DNA of 64,000 bases, from positions 22,072,001-22,136,000 of the forward strand of contig OX344753.2 in NCBI GenBank assembly GCA_947034885.2. The letters run 5' to 3'. The stretch is from Thuidium tamariscinum (lineage: Eukaryota; Streptophyta; Bryopsida; Hypnales; Thuidiaceae). Position 1 is the stretch's first letter. Each line of letters begins with the position of its first letter. The translations under genes and the position numbers were made by a program. This document shows, piece after piece, positions 51,074 to 62,200 of the stretch. The notes beneath the pieces were generated by a model. The model did not search any database. It saw nothing but the letters and a program-made list of their open reading frames with translations, and was not told the DNA's origin.

Positions 51074-53677
51074 TACGTATCAGTGTTGGGATATATTTAC
51101 GACATCTATGACATTCAATTGTAACGTCGAGCTCGTTGCAGTATAATATTTGAGGTGATGTGCACTTTTTGGGCAGTTCCTGGAGGTTTTATATGATTAC
51201 GAGGTTTTTTGTTGGTAAGGGGAATGGTCCATGCTTGATTTAGTAGTTCAAGTTATAGGTGTGGTTAGTTTTGCAGTTACACAGCTGCTTATAGTGTCTG
51301 GAGAAAGGTTGGCACAGGCTGCAATCTATTTGCATGATGATAATAGTTGGGGGCACATTGCGCCCATAAGCCAGTTCAAGCCTTCATTTATTTCCTCCTG
51401 AAGTTCTAAATTGGTGACTAGTGGAGGCTCCTTATTTATATGTGTACACACCCCTGTTGGGGAAAGCATGGGAATCTGCCTTTCAATGTTAAACATTAGT
51501 CTGTTTCTGGCTCTTCGGAACACTGAACTTTATCACGAGTGCCCATCACCAGATATTATGAATTTTAACGGCTGGTTGTTCTAGAAGTGCTACGGCCCAG
51601 TATGTCATCTATCTTGCCGGTAACAGACTATGAAGAGTGCAGAAGTAAATGACAGGCAGAATAGTCAATACGTTTTTGTGTTGTCGTATGTCGGGAGTAA
51701 TGCAACGCAGAATTCCAGACTTTCAAAGAACACGAAATCTCTTTACTTGGCTCTATTGTGAAGTTATTTTTTCCAAGATTTTTCCATTTCTGTTCTTTCA
51801 TTTTGGAACTGTTCTTGGAATTATGGAGTACATTCCATTGATCCCTAACGTCAGGTTCTTTTCAAGCGACGGCAAACTGGTGCTCTTGTTGCTAAACTAG
51901 TCCGGGTCTGCTCGACGAAGGCTTGAGGACATGCGCTTCAATGAAAGTCAATTGTCTAAGTAGCATTCAATTAGAGGCTCTGAAAGTCAATGAAGACTCA
52001 ATGAAGCTACATGCGATCTCCGCAGCGTCGTACTGTACAGTGCCGAGTTGAGTTCCCTTTGGGGCAACTGGTTGCATCTGTTCTCGTCCAACAATGATCG
52101 TGACCGTTGCAGTGGTCTTGCGGCTGTGGACTTCGCTGCCCCTTCCGTAAAGGCACGAACTGTTTCCCTCCGCCTCAGCAAGTCGTAAGGTAGTGGTGTC
52201 AATACAGTGGAAACACCCAAAACCGTCCAAATAAGGAATCAGCATAGTTGGAGGCAACGTTTTCTAAAAATGATATTTTTCTAGTATTAGCGAGTGAAAA
52301 TCATGAATATAAAAAAGAAATTAGATTTTTCAGATATAGTATGTAATTTTTACAAATTTTCAAAGTGTTGGCTCCCTAGGCTTGTGGAATTGTCTTGTAG
52401 GTGCCCCCCAAATTGAACCCTGCAAAAATTAGCACTCAGCCAACCAAATTTCCTTATGTGTCCTTTAGTTGTGTCAACAAATTACAAGCATACATGTAGC
52501 AAACACATTATGGGAAGTCTACTGACACATTTGGATGAATCTACAGTCCACTGCAAGGAACAGGTTCGAGAATGGGTGTTTTGCCCTTATAAAGTAGACA
52601 TGCCTACTACCACCCTGATTTCCAATATGGCTATGTTGGGGCCAATTCCAAGAAGGGCACATGTTTTTTTCAGGTGTATGTGTATTTCACAAATCAAATG
52701 CAAGTGGAATTGTAATTTTCTGATTGTAATTTTCACAAACATTGTAACTTTTGTGAACTTTTGAAGTGGTCAACCTTGAAATTACAAAACCACCTCTAGA
52801 GTATGGTCTTAAACAATTCATAAACATTTTATACCCCCCTAATCAAGTATTAGATATCCTCTATTAAAGGAGTGACACACTACCCCAATTTATCATAAAG
52901 TCCTTAATTTTGTCATAGGATGAAGAGAATTTGGGGGGGTTTTAGGTGGAAATGGGGCCGAAACCAAGTGATGGGAATGGGCTAGTCTAGTTGGTGGAAT
53001 TGGGGTGCAAATAGAAATGGGTTGGTCTATCTTCGGCATTGAAGGTCTTTTATGTAGCCCATTTGTGATTAGCAAGTTGTAGAAGATGTTGCTAGAAGAA
53101 TTACTTTGAGTTTTTTTGTTACTTAGAGAGTATTTTATACATTTTCAAAAGCAATGCATTGTCAACTTCTACAACTGGTTATAGATACAAGTAGGAAACA
53201 TTTTATTTGGAATTTTAAAGCAACAAAAATTGATGCATGAATAATAGTCTACTCAAAGTTTTGATATAGATAAATTGATGCAAGAAATGTTGTACCTCTT
53301 AACAACCCCTTCATTAACCTATTCAAAGTTTTAAATAGGAAATAGATTGTTTTACAAGTAGTTTTTGGTTTGCTTATTGGCAATAAAGAGGAGTTCATTT
53401 TAAATACTTGGCAATTTTAAAGTGTCACTAATTTATTATAATCTTCATTTTGAAGAAAATTTTGAAAAATACAATTGGATGGTTGCCTTTTTAAAAACTT
53501 GTTTGTCCTTACAAACAACCCAATTTGTATCAAACCCTTTGTATTTAAGGAATTATATAGACTTTTTGAAAAATATGTGAGTCCAAATATAGCAAAGCAC
53601 ACAAAATTTTAGAGTTCTCATCCATGTAATTGTTGTATATTCTTATGTCCATTTTTCTTAGGGGAGGTTACTTAGCA
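51074..53677. other. 3' flank of ARF-GAP and AT-rich intergenic DNA
   Basis: 51074 to about 51350 is presumably 3' UTR. A minus frame at 51967-52257 and a plus frame at 52456-52764 have no recognised features. 52260 onward is AT-rich. Confidence 0.4.
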
Positions 53678-53913
53678 CAGTTGCTAGTATGTGAGCATAG
53701 AAAGTATGAGCCTATAAGCTTAGAATACTATACACCTATAATATAGGTGTCTATATTATAAACACCTCGATGGTTATAGTGTATCTATATTCTAAACACC
53801 TATATTATAGGTGTTTATGTTATGAATACCTTCAATGAATGTATGATACTTAGTTATACTTAGACTCAAGGCTCGTAGGCTCACACTTTTATGCTTACAT
53901 ACTAGCATTGTTG
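53678..53913. mobile_element. MITE flanked by a 12-bp direct repeat
   Basis: GGTTACTTAGCA occurs exactly on both sides (53666-53677 and 53914-53925). Inside, GCTAGTATGTGAGCATA near the left end matches, inverted, GCTAGTATGTAAGCATA from the right, with TGAGCCTA continuing the similarity to about 41 bases. The centre holds two ACACCTATA-type palindromes. The direct repeat, longer than the 8-10 bp of most DNA transposons, suggests a Mutator-like origin (9-11 bp typical) with a few bases of chance match. Confidence 0.8.
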
Positions 53914-53925
53914 GGTTACTTAGCA

Positions 53926-56499
53926 AAGTGCATGTGCACATTCAAGTGATTTTTTGACCCCCTGGCTATATACATTTTAATGAACTTTAATTCCATTCTA
54001 CAATTATGAGCTTTCTTTAATAATATTACCTATAGGTTTCTGTTGCAAAAAACTCCTCAACCCCAATAATATTTGAAAATGACTACCAATACAAGTGGAA
54101 AAAGAAACAAAAATGTCAATTTTTCAATTTAAATATTTATAGAGAATATACTAAGATTACCATTGCATCAACACTTGACATAACTAAAATATAGATGAAG
54201 ATTTATTCTTAAATTTTTATTTAAAATCTTTGAGATATGTTTCTTTTAAATAAAGTAGAAATTGTAAGACTTTTTGAACCATACAATGTATCTTTTTACT
54301 TCAAAAGTTTATAACCAATAATTCAAAACATAAACTTTTGAAGTTGACTAATGTATTCATAATGCTTTTTTTTATTATAGTTTTATGATGTAAGATAGGG
54401 GATCCAATTTAGCATGTGCATGAATTGTGAGTGGAATACTTTGAATTATTTTTAATCATTTATGTGACCAAGATTTATTAGACATTGCTTTGTAAATATA
54501 AAATAGTATAAAGATAAAAATATATTCTACTATAAATGTTAACTTTCTAATGTGAAGGATGACTCATCAATATGAAAATCTACGTTGAAGAAGTCAAATC
54601 AATTTATTTCTTAAATCACTTATTTTTGAACTTGACATTTTGAACTAAGAAAAAGCAAACTCTTGTAAAAACTACAAATGTTCAATCAAGAATTGGTTTC
54701 ATAATCAATTTTTATTTATTGAATTGATATTGGAAAATATTGGTTAGTCATAGTAATCAATTAATCCATTTGGATCACATAATTGAGCACATAATACAAC
54801 TTTTGTTTAAATAGCATGATTAATCCCTAGAGTCTTTCATTGACCAAAATGAATGGAGTTCTCTACAATATATTTTCTAAAACTTTAATGTAGAGTAGAG
54901 ATTTCTTCTTGCTTTTCAATGAACCAATTTGCAAAAGAAACAAGTTTGTGATCATTATATATTTAATGTTGTTTTTAAACAATTTCTTAAAATTTTGGGC
55001 AACTATAAAAATATATATTTTTTAAAACTCAATTTTTTTTCTTGTAGAAGGGATTCATATCTATGAGGTAATTTTTTCATTCATTCCGTTCTGTAGAATG
55101 AGGTAAAAGGTATGAAGAATTTTGTTCTCAAGGCAATCATGAAAATGTCTCACAAAAATGACTACAAGATTTATTTCTTAGAATAATAGTTACTACTTTT
55201 TAAAAAGGGTATAAAAGATTTAGATGGTTTTCTACAATATTTGCACCATTGCAATTGGTGAAACTCAATTCCATGTTTGATTTATTATCAATTTAGTCTT
55301 TTCTACTATATTTAACACCCTTCTACCTAATGCTTATTTAAAGGACAAAATTTTTAAAAATTCCATAGATTTTGAATGCAATTTTTCAAATATAATATCA
55401 AAGGTAATTCCATAGATAATTAAAGACATTAAAACATTTTTTTTTTAATTTAAAATTTAAAACTCAGGCACCTTTTAGAACAATTGGAAAAAGCTTATTT
55501 GCACTACTTGAAGTTTATTATCTCAAAGATGCTAAAAGAATTATATACTTGAACTTGGTGGTGAAGTAGACATTAAATTAGGTACAAGGTCTTGCAGTTA
55601 AAACCTACAAAAGAGTTCAAAAAATTGACCACTCCACCTTGTTTTTAAATTCGAATGATTTGTTGTAGTTTTGCTAAAAATATCCAACAAAATATAGAGG
55701 TTAACCAATCTAAAGATCAAAGGAGGCTTGACCAAATGATCAAATGTGCTATAAATGATGTCTTATATAAATTGTCATTTGAAAATGATGTAACTCCAAG
55801 ATTGACAAGAAAGACAAAGGGATTTTTTTTGAGCAATTTATAACTCATAAGAGGCTAAAATATTCTTAGAAGTATATTTGATGATATCCTTGATATACAA
55901 TGGCCAAAATTACTAAATTGTTGTAATATGTTGATAGACCTTGATTCTATCTTAGATGAATGTATTTGCATTTGGATGAATAAATAAGTTATCTCTTATA
56001 TTTTGCTTGTTTAATGCAAGGCCAAAAATGTATTGAGTATAGAAATTTATGACTCCAATGTTTTTCACATTCTCCCCTAAAGTAACCACATCTAAAAGTG
56101 ATAGAATAAACAATTCACCAGTGTTCCCATTATTATATTGAAAAATATTTTGTAGCGTCTTGTTGATCTTAATGGATAATGGATAATGGAAGACAGTACA
56201 TTTTAGCCAAGAATTTGTAGAGGTTAATTTGAAAAGGGATCGATTTTGGGTGTAGTTATATATAAGAGAATTTTTTTTGCTTTCTTTGTGGAAGCATAGA
56301 AAGCATTTTAGAGTGCAATTATTTGAATAGATAATCCAATTTGATCATTTATAGTATATTATCTAAAAATAATAAATTTCATCCAAATACTAGCAAATCT
56401 CATACTCCTTTTGTTTCAAAATAAGACTATTGTTTCTTTTGTATTTTACAAAAGTAATACAAATTTCATTAATAGATAGAATAAGAATATTTTCATTAA
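53926..56499. other. AT-rich intergenic DNA, nothing recognised
   Basis: No open frame with features; a 62-codon frame at 55655-55843 is unsupported. No repeats could be bounded by eye. Confidence 0.4.
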
Positions 56500-56768
56500 G
56501 GAAGATTTGAGGCCTCCAAAAGACTGTAAATTTTTAGATTGTGGAAATGCCACAAACATTGCCACGTATGTAATCTGATGTGTTTGAGCAATTGGCACAT
56601 AAGGATATTATTTAGTTGGTTATCAAATTATCTAATTTTTGATTTTTTTAAAATAAACTAATTTGAAAAAACATTTGAATATTCATACTAGCAATGGTTG
56701 GTCTTTAACATTGGAAATTGTTTTGAGGAACAACCTTGAAAAGTCTCCCAAAGATTCCAAATCTCTTC
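56500..56768. mobile_element. Tourist-like MITE, copy B
   Basis: Ends GGAAGATTTGAGGCCTCC and, read on the other strand, GAAGAGATTTGGAATC are imperfect inverted repeats. TAA flanks both sides (56497-56499, 56769-56771). The interior shares an ACATTG...TTTTG.GGAACA.ACCTTGAAA phrase order with copy A at 46049, which looks like an internally deleted relative. No coding capacity. Confidence 0.72.
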
Positions 56769-56771
56769 TAA

Positions 56772-58760
56772 TGATAGTAAAGACTTGAGTGACTTCATTT
56801 ACTTTATTTCTAATGTAATTAGAGCCAATTTGAAAATGAAGTACAATTTCGATGCATATTCACCAACAAAATTTTCTTTGTTCATTACTTTAATTTTTAA
56901 AGTTTTTGGCTATTTTAAAAGTATTTTGGATCTTGATTTTGTAAGTTATAAAGAGTTGAAGCTCAAAGTATAATGAGTCATTTTTAGGCTAAATTAATTA
57001 TAGGATCTTTAGAAGAAAGTCAAGTCTTTATCATCTCCACAAAGTTTGGTTTCAATCCAAATCATAGATTGAAATATTACAATATAACAATAAAAGCTAC
57101 TACAAGGAAATTAGTGTTTTGATGTTGCAAAGTTTGTGCTTGTACTAGTTCTTTAGGATACACAACAATTTAGAAACTTGGCAATGACCAAGTTTCTTCA
57201 TTATTAAATTTGAGAAATTATAAAACAAATGGAAGATTTGTCACAAATTTGGATCCAAGACTAAATATAATAGAATAAAATAACACAAGAGAATAGAAAA
57301 AATAGGAAAAAAATTTGAAAAGTAGCTTAAATTTGAGTGCAAGATGTGTATTCCAATGGTTGTTTGTATCCATAGATTGGATAAAGTATAAATAAAGGAT
57401 AGGAAAGTGCTACTCCAAGTCTAATCTTTTGTTAGGTAGCTCATTGAAAAAGGCTATGAGTGGTATAGGCTAGCTTGAACCTGTTAGAATTCCAAACATC
57501 AGATTGCCCAAACTCATTATTCTTCCTCCTTAGATAGTTCCAAAATATTCCTTACATAGCTTACTACATGTTGCTCCTAAAAGTGCACTATTAGTCTCCA
57601 ATTACCTTTCTTTACCATCCTATAGGCTACACCCAACCTTACTAATACTAGGCAGTCGCCCCATGAACACATGCTTCTACTTCTTGGGCCACAATTTCCA
57701 AAACTAATGATTGTTTGCAACAACCCTTAGACCACCCATGTTTTGAATTTTTTTGTAAGTTTAATATTCTATAGTGAATCTTCTCTTAAATCCAAATACA
57801 CCACTTAATAGCTAATTTAATATTCTTGAGAAAAGAGCCCAAGTTCAAGTGATTTTTTACATTGCTAAGTCTAAAAATGGCTATTTAAAAAAATAGATAG
57901 ACTTATTTAAAACATTCTATGGTAGAGAGGAATTTTTCCTTCTTCCAAATAAGATGATACAAAATATTCCACATCATTGCGTCTTTGGGATGGGATGGTG
58001 TAACATATTCCACACCCATTAGTAGCTACTAAGGCACACATTGGAAAGTGTCAAAAAATGATCAATGATCAATGATAAAATAATACAACTACTAGGGTGT
58101 AAATGAGAATGGAAGACTATTCTATTTAATTGTCATTCAATTACAATAGTTAAGATATACTTTATTAAGTTATAATGACTTTAAAAGTAGTTGAATATCC
58201 AATCATCTGTGAATAATATTTGACTATAATTAAGTTAGTCAATAAGTCCAATGATTGACTCAAAATGGATTATATAATTTACTCAAAATCTATTTTGATA
58301 ACTATAAATGTAGATTATAGTAATGAATTACAATTTCTATGAATAATATGATTTAGAGTAGTTGAGTTCCCAATGGATTACACATTTTCTTTTGAGATTG
58401 TTTACGAACATATTCTAGGTATCGATCATATAAAGCTTCTCTTTGGCCCAAAAGCCAATGGTCATGTTGATTACGATTAGGTGTTTTTTTGGCTGTGTAT
58501 TATTTTGTTGGTTTTGGAGTATAGGCTGAAATTTGGAGGGAGAGTGTCAAAGAGGTCAGAATTTGTTTGGTTGAGTGAAATATCACTCAAAAAAGAAATG
58601 CTAATTATGATCATTTTTATTTTGTTTTTCATACCATAAATTCACGGAGGTGTGAGTCAGTAGTCAAAAGTATAGAAATGCCCTCGCATGAATGCTTGGA
58701 TGAACTTGAAGGATTAAGACTTGTAAAAGCTGAAATCACAAAAGAACCCCCCCATTGAAA
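56772..58760. other. AT-rich intergenic DNA
   Basis: Nothing recognised. Small open frames (56785-56973) are AT-rich noise. Confidence 0.4.
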
Positions 58761-58948
58761 CAATATTGTTTCAGACTCTACGTAGTATAGTACTAAAACA
58801 ATACTGTTGCAATACCAAAGCATCGTTGCAACAATACTCTTTCACCTAAAACAGTGTGGTCCCATTGAAATAGTATTTTTGCAGTACTGATACAGTATTG
58901 TAATAGTATTGTTTAGTACTATACTGGGTAAAGTCCGAAACAGTATTG
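58761..58948. repeat. Imperfect inverted repeat upstream of HISN4
   Basis: Left arm 58761-58815 and right arm 58895-58948 pair over about 54 bases, for example AGTATAGTACTAAAACAATA on the left with AGTATAGTACTAAACAATA read from the right. CCCATTGAAA precedes the left arm and recurs at 58861. The same vocabulary (CCCATTGAAACAATACT, CAATAGTACT) occurs at 11150-11300, so this is likely a nonautonomous element of that family. It ends about 290 bp before the HISN4 start. Confidence 0.75.
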
Positions 58949-59239
58949 CAACAGTACTGATGCGGTGGAGGGGTCACTTCCCGATGAAACTCAGAACCTG
59001 GGCTTAAACCTTAAACCCCAGGAGGTCTCCATTCCCACTGACAATACCTCCAAACCTCACCTCCTAACTTACTCGTCTCTTTCGACTTCCAGTCGCTAAT
59101 CGATTCTCACACTCTCACCAAATCCCTCGCTCTGCAAGTTTCATACTCGAAATCCTGTCTCTTCTACCTCCGTTTAGTTTTTTTTAAGCATTTGCACACT
59201 TTTTGGTTCGGATTCGTGTATTTCGAGCCTGCGGTGGCT
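58949..59239 (+). promoter_or_regulatory. Presumed promoter and 5' leader of HISN4
   Basis: GC rises at about 58970. Pyrimidine-rich stretches (TCTCTTTCGACTTCC near 59076, CTCTTCTACCTCC near 59158) lie just upstream of the ATG, as is common near plant transcription starts. No TATA box is assigned. Confidence 0.4.
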
Positions 59240-62200
59240 ATGACCATGGCCTCGCTCTCTCCGGTTCCCTCCATCTCCAAGCTCCCTCCTGCCCAGTCTC
59301 CTTTGCTCCTGCGCGCTGGTGAATCCTTGCGGTTGCATTCGCGGATCCCCTTGGCTCCCTCTGCTGTCTCCTCTCTACGCTTCAGACCCGCCCACTGCCC
59401 GGCGCTGGCCGTCCGAGCTTCTGCGATGGACGTGGCCAGTGGTGGCGATGACGGAGCTGATAATGGTGACTTTTCTTTCGCATTCACAGGAGGTTGTGTG
59501 ATGTTTAGGGTTTAGGGTTTAGATTACGTTCACATTGTACGAATCGCGTCATTGCAGAATTTTGACAACTGAAGGAATCTTTTCTGAGATTTTTTTGTAA
59601 TATTTTTGTACGAGTTTTGTAAGTTTATTTATGGTAAGAATTTTGGTTACTTCTAGTTTTACAGTTTTGCAGACATGTGAATTGCGGTGAAAACACATCG
59701 GAATATTTGGGCATAAGTGTTCCCTTGGGCCTTTAGGAGTTAGCTGCTCGACGGGGAGATTGCGTTATTCCAATTTTGAGTTTTGAAGGAGATAGTGTGA
59801 AGTTTAGAGTTTAATCCGAAAGACCCAAAGGAATTTTGTGTATTTTCACTCTGCACGTAATGTCGTGACAACTTAAGGATTATTTTTTTAAAGTTTTTTT
59901 TCCTCCAAGTGCATTCATGATTTGAGCAATAGAGTTATGGTTACTTCTAATTTGTAATGGTTGTCAGTTCTCACCAAACATGGGAAGGACACTTAAGATG
60001 CAGCAAATTATGAGGATGTGAAGTGTTTCTCTAGACCTTCAAGGTACAAGCTGAGGAGCTTGTGCTATTGCAATTTTGAGTTTCTTCTCAGTGAAGGCTG
60101 GAGTTAAGGAACAGAGGAATGTGGTTTTAGAAATAATCCTGGATTAGTTTCCTTGTAGAACCTGCGCAACAGATATAACTGGGACGAGTGCTCTCTGAAT
60201 TGTAGAGGTTACGTTGTTGGATTATGGAGCTGGGAATGTGCGAAGTATTCGGAACGCTATCCATCTTCTTGGCTTCAAAATTTGTGAGGTTAGTCTCTTC
60301 GTCCATCGAGTAGCTGACCATAGAAAAGCGTGCCGTAGTTTTCGAAGTGCGTCATTAGTCAATTGATGGCATATTGTAGTGGTATCCTTGAGATCTTATG
60401 TTTTCGTTTTTAAAGGGAATAACGTGTCTATGGTGACTGTGTAGGTCATCGAACCTGAAGATATAGGCAAAGCAAAGCGGCTGATTTTTCCAGGTGTTGG
60501 CTCCTTCAAATCTGCCATAGGTGTGTTAGAAGCAAGAGGGTAAGCGTCAAGCTCTTCATGATTTTAGTTAGCCGTGTTGGTTTACGTACTGAGGTGAAGC
60601 TGCTTGTTCATGTTCCTGTTCATGTGAAAGTGGCTAGCTTTTTGTAACTTATCTGAGGGCTAGTAATGGATTGATCGAGACACTAGGTAATAGATAGCAC
60701 AATCACACTGCAATTTGATTGTTCCGCAATGCTGCGTCAACAGGTTGGCGGAGCCACTCATATCTTATATCAAACAAGACCGACCATTCCTTGGTATCTG
60801 TCTGGGGTTGCAGCTCTTATTTGAGCGCAGTGAGGAGGGCGACTGTGGTACTGTTTCTCTTTAGCAGACTGCTTTACGCATTATTGGTTCTTAATACTTC
60901 CTTGGAATGTGATTGATCCTTGGATTGTGACTGGTTAATGTTTGAAAGTTGGTGTAGTATCACAACGTCAAACGCAATTAATAACAGCAGGTTACAAGTA
61001 TCCAATTGCATCGAGATGTCGACCAATTTACGAGGAAATTTTGATGTTGGTCAGTGCGTTTGGTGCAGAGCAGACGGACTTGGCATAATACCAGGTGTGG
61101 TTGGACGTTTTGACTCTTCAAATGGACTGTGTGTGCCTCATATTGGGTGGAACGGATTGCAGCTGAAGCAGGACTATGCCTCTTTGTTAGAAGGTGTTAA
61201 GGGCCGTCACGTGTACTTCGTGCACTCGTATCGAGCTACTCCTGTATGTCGTTATCTGTTCTCAAGTGAAGATTCCGTTTTTGTCGTCCATTTCGGTGCT
61301 TGGAAGTATTCATGTCTATTGTAAATCCTCCGTTAAAGCGATTATATCTTTTTCAGCTCCGATCCGCTTGTGATGACCATTGTGTATATTTCTCGAGAAT
61401 TCTGCAGCCTGAGTTTTGGAGGCTATATTGTGTTAACCCCGGTCTTGTCTTAAGTCGTTACCACACAGTGCTGTTCAGTTGTCCTGTGTGGAGCATTTAA
61501 TGTATCATGTTACTCAGCTTTTTCGAGGTTGGGCCTTGTACTATAGCTGGCCTTAAACTATTGAATTACATAAGGTTAAAATGAGCAATGTAGCCCTGGA
61601 GACACTCTTGTTAGCGGGAAACCAGAGTAGGAATTAATTGGGCATGTTTTGTGCAGTCGGAGGACAACAAGGATTGGGTTTTAGCGACAAGCAAGTACGG
61701 GATTGACTTCATTTCAGCCGTTCGAAAGAGTAATGTTTATGGAGTGCAGTTCCATCCAGAGAAAAGTGGCGGTAAGGCCTCATGTCCACTGGGTTTCAAG
61801 CCATAATAGAATGACTCTGGACGTGTGCGTAGATTTTTGGCTTAGTATGTCTTTTCACTTGCCATTGCACTCTTGGTGAATCTTTTGTATTTAGAAGAAA
61901 AGTGTTTTTGGTTTATGCTTTTGAGCGTGGCCGATTCTTGGCTTATGATATTTTGCGACAAGTTGTAGAAATTGAATGAAGTTTGAGCTCGAGTGGTATT
62001 TGTTATTGTTCAAACAGCCTGTGCATCTATTCAGTCAAGCATATTTATGCAAATGTTCTGCACTTCTGGATCCTGGTGCACCTATGTAGTTGTTATATTT
62101 TCTGGTGTCTATTTTCTTACACTGTAGAACCGTATGGGTTTGCAGTTGCAGGCTTAGACATTGTTCGAAGGTTTCTCGGGGGAAGCCACTCTGAAGCTGC

